A program made the position numbers and the translations under genes. The notes below the pieces were generated by a model. The model saw nothing but the letters and a program-made list of their open reading frames with translations, made no database searches and was not told the DNA's origin. A stretch of DNA of 33,981 nt, from NCBI GenBank assembly GCA_012797085.1, contig JAAZPT010000289.1, positions 1-33,981 of the forward strand, read 5' to 3'. This document shows, piece by piece, positions 15,007 to 25,265 of the stretch. Source of the DNA: Christensenellaceae bacterium. GTDB lineage: Bacteria; Bacillota; Clostridia; Christensenellales; Aristaeellaceae. Within the stretch, counting starts at the first letter, position 1; every line of letters starts with the position of its first letter.

Positions 15007-17583
15007 TTAATTGTAATAATCGTCGTTAGTATCCATCTCATCATCTGTATTTTCTTCAGGTATTTCTACTTCTTCCTCTTGCTTTTTTACATGGGGTTTT
15101 GCTGCAGCTTTTTCTGTGGCTTTTTTTACTTCAGCCTCTTCCTTTTCTGCAAGGGCAACAGCAACAACTTCACTACCGTTTTCAAGTTTCATTATTGTTA
15201 CGCCCATGGTGCTTCTGCCGCAAACTCTTATGTTGTCAACATTTGTGCGGATAAGTATACCGCTATCGGATAATAATATAATATCTTCACCTTCAGCAAC
15301 CATCATTTGTGCAGCTAATTCACCGGTTTTTTCAGTAAGTAATATTCCCCTTACACCCTTACCACCACGGCTTTGTGAGCGATATTCATCAACATTTGTA
15401 CGTTTACCAAAGCCCTTTGTGGTAATGTTTAGCACTTGTTTTTCTTCATCCACAATTGTTGATGATATTATATAGTCATTTTCTTCAAGCCTTATAGCCC
15501 TCATACCCATGCTTGTCCTGCCTGAAGGACGAACTTGAGATTCATTAAAGCGTATGGCTTTACCCATTCTTGTGCCTATAAGTACATCGCTTTTACCATC
15601 GGTAATTTCAACAGACACAAGCTCATCATCTTCTCTAAGGGTTATTGATATTAAACCGGATCTTCTTAGGTTTGAAAACTCTGATACCAATGTGCGTTTA
15701 ATACTGCCTTGTTTTGTAACAAGCATTAAATACTTATCGCGTTTTTCTTCATTTACGGATATCATGGCGGTAACCTTCTCATCACCATCTAAGGGCAACA
15801 GGTTAATTATTGCCATACCTTTTGCTGTTCTGCCGCTTTCCGGTATTCTATAACAGCTTAGGGTATATACTCTACCCTTATTTGAGAAGAACAATACATC
15901 ATCATGGGTGGATAATACCATTATTTGCTCAGCATAGTCTTCTTCCCTTTGGGTTAAAGCTGTAATGCCTTTGCCACCCCTGTTCTGTGTGCGATATGTA
16001 GATAAGGGCAAGCGTTTAACATAGCCGAAATGGGTTAATGTTAACACTACATCCTCTTCCTGTATAAGATCCCCTATATCAATATCGCTGTCATCATAGC
16101 TGAAGCCAGTACGCCTTTCATCATTAAAAGCCTCTTTAATAAGTAAAATTTCTTCCTTAATAATAGAAATCAATTTTTCCTCACTGGCTAATATAGATAA
16201 TAAGTAAGCTATTTTTTGTTGTAGCTCATTAAATTCCGCTTGTAACTTTTCACGTTCCAAGCCTGTAAGCCTTGCAAGACGCATATCCAATATGGCTTGA
16301 GCCTGCTTTTGACTAAAGGAGTACCTTTCCATAAGGGCATCCCTTGCCGTATTAACATCCGGGCTTGCTTTAATTAGCTCAACAATCTCATCAATAAAAT
16401 CCAGAGCCTTAATTAAGCCTTCTAAAATATGGCTCCTGGCCTCGGCCTTATCAAGATCAAACTTTGTGCGCCTTGTAACAACATCCTTTTGATGCTCAAC
16501 ATAATGGAATATCATATCCCTTAGGTTTAAAAGCTTCGGTTCGCCATCTACAAGGGCAAGCATAATAGCACCGAATGTATCTTGCATTTGTGTGCGTTTA
16601 TACAGATAGTTCAAAACAACTTGAGGGCTTACATCACGCTTAAGTTCAATAACTATACGCATACCGTTACGGTCGCTTTCGTCACGTATGGCGGATATGC
16701 CCTCTAAGCGTTTATCTTTAATGTGATCTGCTATATTTTGTATGAGCTTAGCCTTATTTACCATGTAAGGTATCTCTTTTACCACAATACGGTTTCTGTT
16801 TTGTGACATGGGCTCAATTTCTGTTTTTGCCCTAACAATTATCCTGCCCCTACCTGTGTGATAGGCATCCCTTACCCCACTGTTGCCCAATATTAAACCA
16901 CCGGTAGGAAAGTCCGGACCTTTTATAAACTCCATAAGATCGTCAACACCGGCCTCAGGGTTTTCCATAAGATGTATTGTAGCATCTATAATTTCCCCTA
17001 AGTTATGGGGTGGAATATTTGTTGCCATACCAACCGCAATACCGCTTGAACCGTTTGCAAGCAAGTTGGGATAACGGCTGGGCAAAACTGTAGGTTGAAG
17101 CAAAGTTTCATCAAAGTTGGGCATGAAATCAACGGTATCTTTATCAATTTCGCCTATTAGATGAGAGCAAAGCTTACTCATCCTTGCCTCTGTATAACGC
17201 ATAGCTGCTGCGCCATCACCGTCTACAGAGCCGAAGTTACCTTGGCCTTCTACAAGCAAATACCTTGTTGAAAAGGGTTGTGCCAACCTTACCATGGCAT
17301 CATAAACCGCAGTATCACCGTGGGGATGATACTTACCTAAAACGTCACCGACTATACGGGCACTTTTACGGAAGGGTTTATCATAGGTCATGCCAAGTTC
17401 GTGCATATCGTATATGATACGCCTATGTACAGGTTTTAAGCCGTCACGAACATCCGGCAAAGCGCGGTTTATAATAACCGCCATTGCATAGCTTATAAAG
17501 GATTTTTGTATTTCCGTTTCCAAGCTAATGGGTATTACAGTATCGTTAATATGGTTTGGTGTGTTATTGTCTGTGTTGGACAT
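15007..17583 (-). CDS. gyrA: DNA gyrase subunit A
   Basis: This is the DNA-cleaving subunit of gyrase (A2B2), which introduces negative supercoils. The 858-residue protein starts [20 protein letters not shown]. The catalytic tyrosine is Tyr130 ([11 protein letters not shown]). The quinolone-resistance region reads [15 protein letters not shown]: Thr91 stands where E. coli has Ser83 and Asp95 where it has Asp87. Threonine at the first site is natural in several clostridia and need not mean acquired resistance. The GyrA-box is QNRGGKG (533-539), with a second similar QSRGGKG motif in the C-terminal pinwheel; both support gyrase rather than topoisomerase IV. The acidic tail ([19 protein letters not shown]) is typical. 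It starts ten bases after gyrB with a GGAGA site. Confidence 0.97.
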   Translation of the reverse strand: MSNTDNNTPNHINDTVIPISLETEIQKSFISYAMAVIINRALPDVRDGLKPVHRRIIYDMHELGMTYDKPFRKSARIVGDVLGKYHPHGDTAVYDAMVRLAQPFSTRYLLVEGQGNFGSVDGDGAAAMRYTEARMSKLCSHLIGEIDKDTVDFMPNFDETLLQPTVLPSRYPNLLANGSSGIAVGMATNIPPHNLGEIIDATIHLMENPEAGVDDLMEFIKGPDFPTGGLILGNSGVRDAYHTGRGRIIVRAKTEIEPMSQNRNRIVVKEIPYMVNKAKLIQNIADHIKDKRLEGISAIRDESDRNGMRIVIELKRDVSPQVVLNYLYKRTQMQDTFGAIMLALVDGEPKLLNLRDMIFHYVEHQKDVVTRRTKFDLDKAEARSHILEGLIKALDFIDEIVELIKASPDVNTARDALMERYSFSQKQAQAILDMRLARLTGLEREKLQAEFNELQQKIAYLLSILASEEKLISIIKEEILLIKEAFNDERRTGFSYDDSDIDIGDLIQEEDVVLTLTHFGYVKRLPLSTYRTQNRGGKGITALTQREEDYAEQIMVLSTHDDVLFFSNKGRVYTLSCYRIPESGRTAKGMAIINLLPLDGDEKVTAMISVNEEKRDKYLMLVTKQGSIKRTLVSEFSNLRRSGLISITLREDDELVSVEITDGKSDVLIGTRMGKAIRFNESQVRPSGRTSMGMRAIRLEENDYIISSTIVDEEKQVLNITTKGFGKRTNVDEYRSQSRGGKGVRGILLTEKTGELAAQMMVAEGEDIILLSDSGILIRTNVDNIRVCGRSTMGVTIMKLENGSEVVAVALAEKEEAEVKKATEKAAAKPHVKKQEEEVEIPEENTDDEMDTNDDYYN

Positions 17584-17593
17584 TATACATCTC

Positions 17594-19561
<1,968 letters not shown>

Positions 19562-19579
19562 CTAAATTGACAAAATAAA

Positions 19580-19595
19580 AGCGTATTTATACGCT
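19580..19595 (-). terminator. Terminator-like hairpin in the gyrB leader (possible attenuator)
   Basis: AGCGTAT and ATACGCT form a perfect inverted repeat; on the minus strand a TTTTATTTTG tail follows. It lies between a plausible gyrB -10 and the gyrB start, with no gene upstream on that strand that needs a terminator. Confidence 0.45.
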
Positions 19596-19621
19596 AAAAA
19601 ACCAATAGTTTTATCTTTTAT

Positions 19622-19630
19622 ATTATAACA
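19622..19630 (-). promoter_or_regulatory. Probable extended -10 of the gyrB-gyrA promoter
   Basis: On the minus strand TGTTATAAT gives a perfect TATAAT (19622-19627) with the extended TG. No good -35 is seen 17 bases upstream, which an extended -10 can tolerate. Confidence 0.45.
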
Positions 19631-20080
19631 TATTTTTATAAAAAATAAAAGCCTTTAAGTTAAAATTAATCAACAAATAAGCCCTTTTATCCTTGATTTT
19701 TTAATCTCAATTCAGCATTTATTTTTCGATAAACAGGTGTATAATTGTCCATATATTCCATTGTTTTTATGCAAAAAAAATTTTGATTTTTATCCTCGTT
19801 TAAACTATGGATAATTAGACTGTTTTGACGCCAAATTATACTATTTTATGTTGTTTTATAGTGATTTATCAATAAAGCATATAATACTAAAATATTTTTT
19901 ACAATAATTTATTTTCTATATATAGTATATGTTGTTTTCTTTATGTAAAATTTTTGTAATTATTAAATTTTTAAAAAAACAATAAAAATATTTTTTTAAA
20001 AAATTCCCATTTTATAGCTTGTAGTTTAATATTTTGATTTTTTGCTGAAAATTTGTGCAAAGTTTTAACCATTTTTTATA

Positions 20081-20111
20081 TTGACTTAAACAATAAATAG
20101 TGGTATACAAT
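20081..20111 (+). promoter_or_regulatory. Promoter for nrdG
   Basis: TTGACT (20081-20086), a 17-base spacer and TATACA (20104-20109) within TATACAAT. The spacer contains one NrdR-box-like palindrome and a second lies just after the expected transcription start. Confidence 0.65.
20088..20103. promoter_or_regulatory. NrdR box 1 at nrdG
   Basis: The core CAATAAATAG (20091-20100) matches the NrdR consensus core CwAtATaTwG at nine of ten positions. It fills the spacer between -35 and -10, where a bound repressor would block RNA polymerase. Confidence 0.55.
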
Positions 20112-20120
20112 AATAACCTT

Positions 20121-20136
20121 ATACAATATATTGTAA
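20121..20136. promoter_or_regulatory. NrdR box 2 at nrdG
   Basis: The core CAATATATTG (20124-20133) matches the NrdR consensus core perfectly, inside a 14-base perfect palindrome. Its centre is 33 bases from box 1, about three helical turns, as expected for paired NrdR sites. Confidence 0.7.
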
Positions 20137-20149
20137 ATGGAGAAGATTT

Positions 20150-20845
20150 ATGAAAGTTTTTGGTTTGCAAAAATTAACCCTTTTAGACTACCCCGGCAAT
20201 GTTGCCGCCACTGTTTTTACAGCCGGCTGTAACATGCGTTGCCCTTTTTGTCATAATGCCGGCTTAGTGGAAAACATAAACCCTAATGAAGAAATTGGTG
20301 AAAATGCTGTATTTGACCTGTTAAAAAAGCGTAAAGGCATACTGGACGGAATATGTATAACAGGCGGAGAACCCCTATTGCACGATGATTTAGCAAGTTT
20401 TATAAAGCAAGTAAAGGCCTTGGGCTATAAAGTTAAGCTTGATACAAACGGAAGTTTTCCAAACAAATTAGAGTTACTTTTAAATGAAGGTCTCTTAGAT
20501 TATGTAGCTGTAGATATTAAAAATAGAAAAGAAAAATATTCCCTGACTACCGGCCTTAAAAATTTTGATACAAAACTTATAGATGAAACTATAAATATTT
20601 TAAAAAACGGCAATGTCGATTATGAGTTTAGAACGACTGTGCTTAAAAACTTCCACACAGTTGAGGACATAAGGGCTATCGCCCAATGGATAGAAGGCGC
20701 TAAAGCCTATTACTTACAAAATTTTGTTGATACAGGCAAACTTTTATCCAAAGAAAATATGGAGCCATGGGATAAGGATACTTTAAATAATATGCTTGAA
20801 ATTGCCAAAAACTATATAAGCAATTGCGAGCTAAGAGGAATTTAA
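20150..20845 (+). CDS. nrdG: Anaerobic ribonucleoside-triphosphate reductase activating protein (radical SAM)
   Basis: This radical SAM activase generates the glycyl radical on NrdD. The 231-residue protein has the 4Fe-4S motif CNMRCPFC (Cys27, Cys31, Cys34), the SAM-binding CITGGEPLL block, and KVKLDTNGSFP and YVAVDIKNRKEKY further on. Its length and the opening FGLQKLTLLDYPGNVAATVFTAGC match the longer NrdG2-type activases rather than the roughly 155-residue E. coli type. GGAGAA precedes the ATG. It stands directly before nrdD, but each gene has its own promoter with NrdR-type boxes. The neighbourhood leaves little doubt that NrdD is the client, although a bare motif reading could also fit other glycyl-radical activases. 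Confidence 0.9.
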   Translation: MKVFGLQKLTLLDYPGNVAATVFTAGCNMRCPFCHNAGLVENINPNEEIGENAVFDLLKKRKGILDGICITGGEPLLHDDLASFIKQVKALGYKVKLDTNGSFPNKLELLLNEGLLDYVAVDIKNRKEKYSLTTGLKNFDTKLIDETINILKNGNVDYEFRTTVLKNFHTVEDIRAIAQWIEGAKAYYLQNFVDTGKLLSKENMEPWDKDTLNNMLEIAKNYISNCELRGI

Positions 20846-20860
20846 AATATTTCTATAAAA

Positions 20861-20876
20861 AAACAATATATTGTAG
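20861..20876. promoter_or_regulatory. NrdR box 1 at nrdD
   Basis: The core CAATATATTG (20864-20873) is identical to box 2 at nrdG and matches the consensus perfectly. It lies just upstream of the -35 of the nrdD promoter. Confidence 0.7.
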
Positions 20877-20885
20877 TTTTTATTG

Positions 20886-20914
20886 TTGACAACCACTATA
20901 TGTGCATATATAAT
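20886..20914 (+). promoter_or_regulatory. Consensus promoter for nrdD-trxB
   Basis: A perfect TTGACA (20886-20891), 17-base spacer and perfect TATAAT (20909-20914). Such a strong promoter fits a gene that is held down by a repressor. Confidence 0.82.
20893..20908. promoter_or_regulatory. Degenerate NrdR box 2 at nrdD
   Basis: CTATATGTGC (20896-20905) keeps the left half of the NrdR core (CTATAT) but not the right. It is called because its centre lies 32 bases from box 1 and inside the promoter spacer, mirroring the nrdG arrangement. Confidence 0.4.
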
Positions 20915-20977
20915 TAATTTTACACGAATAAGCCCCATGGCTAACGTGGGGATAAAAAATATATAAGAGGTGTTAGT

Positions 20978-23389
20978 ATGATTAATGTTGTAAAACGCGA
21001 CGGTAAAGTGACTAATTTTAATATTTCCAAAATAAGCAATGCTATTAAAAAGGCATTTGATGCTAAAGATAAGATTTATACCGACGATATTATAGATTTA
21101 CTCGCTTTGCGTGTAACTGCAGATTACCAAGACAAAATTAAAGATGAACAAATCGATGTAGAAGACATTCAGGATAGCGTTGAGCGCGTATTGCAACAAG
21201 CCGGCTATGAAGATGTAGCTAAGGCTTATATACTGTACCGTAAACAACGCGAAAAAATCCGTAACATGAAAAGCACCATATTGGACTATAAAGAGCTTGT
21301 TAACAGCTATGTAAACGTTACAGACTGGCGTGTTAAGGAAAACTCAACAGTTACATACTCTGTTGGTGGATTAATATTAAGCAACTCCGGTGCTATTACT
21401 GCAAACTACTGGCTAAGCGAAATATATGATGAAGAAGTTGCCAACGCCCATAGAGAAGCCGATTTCCATATTCATGACCTTTCAATGCTTACAGGTTACT
21501 GTGCCGGTTGGAGCTTAAGGCAGCTTATACAAGAGGGTCTTGGCGGTATACCCGGTAAAATTACATCATCCCCGGCTAAGCATTTGGCAACACTATGCAA
21601 CCAAATGGTAAACTTTTTAGGCATAATGCAAAACGAATGGGCGGGTGCACAGGCTTTTTCATCCTTTGATACCTACCTTGCCCCCTTTGTTAGATATGAC
21701 AATTTAAACTTTGACCAAGTTAAAAAATGTATTGAAAGTTTTGTTTATGGCGTAAATACGCCCAGTCGTTGGGGCACTCAAGCGCCTTTCAGCAATATTA
21801 CATTAGACTGGACAGTGCCTGCAGACTTAGCAAACCAACCGGCAATAGTGGGCGGTAAAGAAATGGACTTTACCTATGGCGACTGTAAGAAAGAAATGGA
21901 TATGGTAAACAAAGCCTTTATCGAAATCATGATAGAAGGCGATGCTCAAGGCAGAGGTTTCCAGTACCCGATACCCACATACTCCATTACAAAGGATTTT
22001 GACTGGAGTGAAACGGAAAACAACAAATTGTTGTTTGAAATGACATCTAAATACGGCACACCCTACTTCTCCAACTATATCAACAGCGATATGGAACCCA
22101 GTGATGTAAGAAGCATGTGCTGCAGACTGCGTCTCGACTTGCGTGAACTACGCAAAAAGAGCGGCGGCTTCTTTGGCAGTGGAGAAAGCACAGGCTCAAT
22201 AGGTGTTGTTACAATAAACTTACCCAAAATTGCTTACTTATCTAAGGACGAAAACGACTTCTTCAGGAGATTAAACAAACTTATGGATGTAGCCGCCAGG
22301 TCTTTAGATACAAAAAGGCATATTGTAACAAAGTTGCTTGATGAAGGCTTATACCCCTACACAAAACGTTATTTGGGCACCTTCGACAACCACTTCTCCA
22401 CAATAGGTTTGGTTGGTATGAATGAGGCTTGCTTAAACGCTAAATGGTTAGGTGCTCCCTTGTATGATGAAAAATCAAAGGCCTTCTCCATAAAAGTACT
22501 AAACCATATGCGTGAAAGGTTAAAGGACTATCAAGAGGAATATGGCTGTTTGTTTAACCTTGAAGCTACACCTGCAGAAAGTACAGCTTACCGCTTTGCT
22601 AAACACGACGTGGAGAAATTCCCGGATATTATAACCGCATCTGATATGGGCGAAACTCCCTATTACACAAACAGCTCTCACTTACCTGTTGATTATACCG
22701 AGGACGTATTTGAGGCTTTAGCCATACAGGATGAACTTCAAACTTTATATACATCAGGTACTGTGTTCCATACATTCTTAGGGGAAAAATTACCGGACTG
22801 GAAAGCATCGGCAACCCTTGTACGTAAAATAGCTGAAAATCATCATCTCCCCTATTATACAATATCTCCAACATACAGCGTATGCTGTGATCATGGTTAT
22901 ATTAAGGGTGAACACTTTAATTGCCCCGACTGTGGTAAGGGTGCGGAAGTTTACAGCCGTATAACAGGATACTATCGTCCTGTTCAAAACTGGAACGACG
23001 GAAAGAGCAAAGAATTTGAAGATAGAAAAGAATATACTGAAGAAAAATCATTGTCCCATGAATTTTTAGCAAAAGAAGCCGCCTTTGATCAAGAAAGTGC
23101 AAAAGCATGCGCTGAAAACAAATGTCAAGAAGCAATAGTTGAAGATAATGCTTTAGAAAATGAACTGTTATTATTTACAACACAAACTTGCCCTAACTGC
23201 AAAGTTATAAAAAGTGTACTTGATAGAAGCGGAATGAATTATACAATAGTTGATGCAAATGAAAAAGCCGATTTATCTAACCATTACCAAATTATGAAAG
23301 TACCTACACTTATAATTAAAAACGGCAACAAGTACAGAAAAGTGGACAACATGGCCGAAATTAAGGCATACTCTATGAAAAGAGCTTAA
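20978..23389 (+). CDS. nrdD: Anaerobic ribonucleoside-triphosphate reductase with C-terminal redoxin domain
   Basis: This oxygen-sensitive class III reductase makes dNTPs. The 803-residue protein has an ATP-cone at about 1-95 (INVVKRDGKVTNFNISKI), the glycyl-radical barrel (HIHDLSMLTGYCAGWSLRQLI, MVNFLGIMQNEWAGAQAFSS, MNEACLN), a zinc site (CCDHG...CPDCG) and the radical block RITGYYRPVQNW, with Gly664 as radical carrier. Unusually, residues 729-803 form a thioredoxin/glutaredoxin-like domain with LLLFTTQTCPNCKVIKSVL (Cys738, Cys741) and a cis-proline block MKVPTLIIKNG. That suggests the thiol-reduced NrdD type rather than the formate-dependent E. coli type. GAGGTG precedes the ATG. trxB follows after three bases. 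The NrdR-type promoter indicates repression by NrdR when nucleotides are plentiful. Confidence 0.93.
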   Translation: MINVVKRDGKVTNFNISKISNAIKKAFDAKDKIYTDDIIDLLALRVTADYQDKIKDEQIDVEDIQDSVERVLQQAGYEDVAKAYILYRKQREKIRNMKSTILDYKELVNSYVNVTDWRVKENSTVTYSVGGLILSNSGAITANYWLSEIYDEEVANAHREADFHIHDLSMLTGYCAGWSLRQLIQEGLGGIPGKITSSPAKHLATLCNQMVNFLGIMQNEWAGAQAFSSFDTYLAPFVRYDNLNFDQVKKCIESFVYGVNTPSRWGTQAPFSNITLDWTVPADLANQPAIVGGKEMDFTYGDCKKEMDMVNKAFIEIMIEGDAQGRGFQYPIPTYSITKDFDWSETENNKLLFEMTSKYGTPYFSNYINSDMEPSDVRSMCCRLRLDLRELRKKSGGFFGSGESTGSIGVVTINLPKIAYLSKDENDFFRRLNKLMDVAARSLDTKRHIVTKLLDEGLYPYTKRYLGTFDNHFSTIGLVGMNEACLNAKWLGAPLYDEKSKAFSIKVLNHMRERLKDYQEEYGCLFNLEATPAESTAYRFAKHDVEKFPDIITASDMGETPYYTNSSHLPVDYTEDVFEALAIQDELQTLYTSGTVFHTFLGEKLPDWKASATLVRKIAENHHLPYYTISPTYSVCCDHGYIKGEHFNCPDCGKGAEVYSRITGYYRPVQNWNDGKSKEFEDRKEYTEEKSLSHEFLAKEAAFDQESAKACAENKCQEAIVEDNALENELLLFTTQTCPNCKVIKSVLDRSGMNYTIVDANEKADLSNHYQIMKVPTLIIKNGNKYRKVDNMAEIKAYSMKRA

Positions 23390-23392
23390 GTT

Positions 23393-24313
23393 ATGATATA
23401 CGATATTGCTATTGTAGGGGCAGGCTGTGCAGGAATGACAGCCGCCCTTTACGCAAGGCGTAACAATAAAAGCATAGTTTTGTTTGAAGCAAGCACATTT
23501 GGTGGGCAAATATCAGAAGCTCCCCTTGTAGAAAACTATCCCGGAATACAAAAAATAAGCGGAGCAGAATTTTCCGACCAACTTTTAACACAGGTAACAG
23601 ACTTTGGTGCAGTAGTTGAGCCGGATACAGTTATTAATATTGTTTATGAAAATAATATAGTAAATATAACAACAGATTTTTCAAAATATAATGCAAAGGC
23701 AATTATTATTGCAACAGGTTGTAAATCAAGAAAATTAAATTTACCAAACGAAGAGGCCTATGTAGGCAAAGGCATAGGGTACTGTGCAATATGCGACGGT
23801 ACATTTTATTCAAATAAAGATGTTGCGGTTGTTGGCGGAGGTGATAGCGCTTTTACGGAAGCAATTTACTTAAGTGGAATATGTAGCAGCGTTACACTGA
23901 TACACAGGCGCGATGAATATAGGGCTGAAGAATCCCTTGTTAAAAAAGCCAAAGCAATTAAAAATATTCAGTATTTAACAAGCAGTGTTGTAGACAGCAT
24001 AGTTGATGATAACAAAGGAAATGTTAAGGTATTAAAAATAAAAAACTTATCAAACAATACATGTACTGAATTACCTACTGAATGTCTTTTTATATCCATA
24101 GGCCGTATACCTCAAACCCAATTAGTAAAAGATATTTTACCTTTAGATGCTGAAGGTTTTATAGCCGTTAACGAAAGCTGCAAAACTGAATTACCATGGC
24201 TGTATGTGGCCGGTGATTGCAGAAAAAAAGCTGTTAGGCAGCTAACCACAGCCATGGCAGACGGCAGTGTAGCCGCATTAGCCGCCTGTGAATATGTGGA
24301 TAGCTTAAATTGA
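23393..24313 (+). CDS. trxB: Thioredoxin reductase (NADPH, FAD)
   Basis: This flavoprotein passes electrons from NADPH to a redoxin. The 306-residue protein has the FAD site GAGCAG (9-14), the redox pair in CAICDG (Cys131, Cys134), the NADPH loop GGGDSA (148-153) and HRRDEYRA (171-178), whose arginines favour NADPH, plus the C-terminal FAD block YVAGDCRKKAVRQLTTAMADG. It begins three bases after nrdD and shares its promoter. The natural substrate is therefore likely the redoxin domain at the end of NrdD, giving an NADPH to TrxB to redoxin to NrdD chain; that link is inference from context. A strong terminator follows. Confidence 0.93.
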   Translation: MIYDIAIVGAGCAGMTAALYARRNNKSIVLFEASTFGGQISEAPLVENYPGIQKISGAEFSDQLLTQVTDFGAVVEPDTVINIVYENNIVNITTDFSKYNAKAIIIATGCKSRKLNLPNEEAYVGKGIGYCAICDGTFYSNKDVAVVGGGDSAFTEAIYLSGICSSVTLIHRRDEYRAEESLVKKAKAIKNIQYLTSSVVDSIVDDNKGNVKVLKIKNLSNNTCTELPTECLFISIGRIPQTQLVKDILPLDAEGFIAVNESCKTELPWLYVAGDCRKKAVRQLTTAMADGSVAALAACEYVDSLN

Positions 24314-24316
24314 ACC

Positions 24317-24346
24317 AAAAACAGAATGTTGAACATTCTGTTTTTT
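24317..24346 (+). terminator. Intrinsic terminator after trxB
   Basis: AAAACAGAATGT pairs with ACATTCTGTTTT around a three-base loop and is followed by a TTTTTT run. It closes the nrd unit. Confidence 0.85.
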
Positions 24347-24378
24347 ATATATGGCAATGTATTTTATGCTTTATACTA

Positions 24379-24407
24379 TTGCAAATATTATAAATAATGG
24401 TTAAAAT
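24379..24407 (+). promoter_or_regulatory. Probable promoter for the frr-uppS-cdsA operon
   Basis: TTGCAA (24379-24384), 17-base spacer and TAAAAT (24402-24407), about 50 bases before the frr start. Confidence 0.5.
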
Positions 24408-24462
24408 AATAAAGAATTACATAATTTTATTAAAATATTTATATATTATTGGAGGTTTTTTT

Positions 24463-25020
24463 ATGTACGACCATGTTATAGAAGATTGTAGCAGTAGAAT
24501 GGAAAAAACTATAACCGCCTTGCATTACACCTTTAACAACATAAGAACAGGGCGCGCAAACCCTAAATTGCTTGATTCTATCAGAATTGATTATTATGGT
24601 GTTGATACCCCTTTAACACAAATTGCCGGTGTATCTGCTCCGGAGGCAAGGTTATTGTTAATTAGCCCTTGGGATGTTAAAGCGTTGCCACAAATTGAAA
24701 GGGCAATACTTCAAAGCGATTTGGGTTTAAATCCCAGCAATGACGGTAAAGTTATAAGGCTTGCAATACCCGAACTTAACGAGGAAAGGCGTAAAGACCT
24801 TTCAAAGCTTGCACGCAAAGAATCTGAAGACAGTAAAGTAGCCATACGCAATATTCGCAAAGACGGCATGGATCAATTTAAAAAAATGGAAAAAAACAAA
24901 GAAATTACTGAAGATGATTTAAGAATTGCCAGCGATAAACTTCAAAAAACCGTTGATGACTTTATCAAAAAAATAGACGAAGTTTTAGAAAAAAAGATTA
25001 CAGAAATAATGCAGGTATGA
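24463..25020 (+). CDS. frr: Ribosome recycling factor
   Basis: RRF splits post-termination ribosomes together with EF-G. The 185-residue length is standard. Recognisable blocks are ALHYTFNNIRTGRANPKLLDSI, VDTPLTQIAGVSAPEARLLLISPWD, IERAILQSDLGLNPSNDGKVIRL, IPELNEERRKDLSKLARKESEDSKVAIRNIRKD and the C-terminal helix DDFIKKIDEVLEKKITEIM. An upstream in-frame ATG at 24397 is open, but TTGGAGG at 24449-24455 fixes the start at 24463. The usual pyrH and tsf neighbours are missing on the 5' side; downstream the common frr-uppS-cdsA order is kept, with a small gene inserted. Confidence 0.96.
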   Translation: MYDHVIEDCSSRMEKTITALHYTFNNIRTGRANPKLLDSIRIDYYGVDTPLTQIAGVSAPEARLLLISPWDVKALPQIERAILQSDLGLNPSNDGKVIRLAIPELNEERRKDLSKLARKESEDSKVAIRNIRKDGMDQFKKMEKNKEITEDDLRIASDKLQKTVDDFIKKIDEVLEKKITEIMQV

Positions 25021-25265
25021 TGCAACATACAAAAATAAACTTAAATGAACCAAGCAATATAAATTTATTGCTTGGTTTACCATTAAATGAAGCTTTAAAC
25101 TTGCTTGAAAATTATAATATCAGCACGATTGAAACGAGTGCAAACACTGTGCTTAACAAAAAAATAAGCAAAGATGATTATTGCATAGCAAGGGTTATTA
25201 ATGTACAATTTAATAATAATAAAGTTTTATTAACTTACTCCTTTTTTAAGGATGATGTAAAATGA
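25017..25265 (+). CDS. Small uncharacterised protein between frr and uppS
   Basis: I do not recognise this 82-residue protein. The ATG at 25017 overlaps the frr stop as ATGA; a second ATG follows at once at 25020. Its own TGA overlaps the uppS ATG as ATGA, so it is translationally coupled on both sides and is very likely a real gene. The segment LLLGLPLNEALNLLENYNI resembles the first half of a PASTA repeat, and the end (YCIARVINVQFNNNKVLLTYSFF) reads as two beta-strands. The protein has no membrane segment or signal. A role in ribosome recycling or lipid-carrier synthesis would be guesswork. Confidence 0.75.
   Translation: MMQHTKINLNEPSNINLLLGLPLNEALNLLENYNISTIETSANTVLNKKISKDDYCIARVINVQFNNNKVLLTYSFFKDDVK

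Noticed and set aside
15007-17583. Thr at the first quinolone-resistance position of GyrA as a resistance mutation
   Set aside because: Threonine at this site is the natural residue in several clostridia; resistance cannot be inferred from this sequence alone.
19687-19761. A 24-residue minus-strand ORF upstream of gyrB
   Set aside because: No ribosome site, no recognised family and very AT-rich surroundings; reported only as part of the intergenic region.
20931-20952. CCCCA/TGGGG hairpin in the nrdD leader as a possible riboswitch
   Set aside because: The stem is only five base pairs with a seven-base loop and no conserved riboswitch core or terminator tail; it is better left as local structure.
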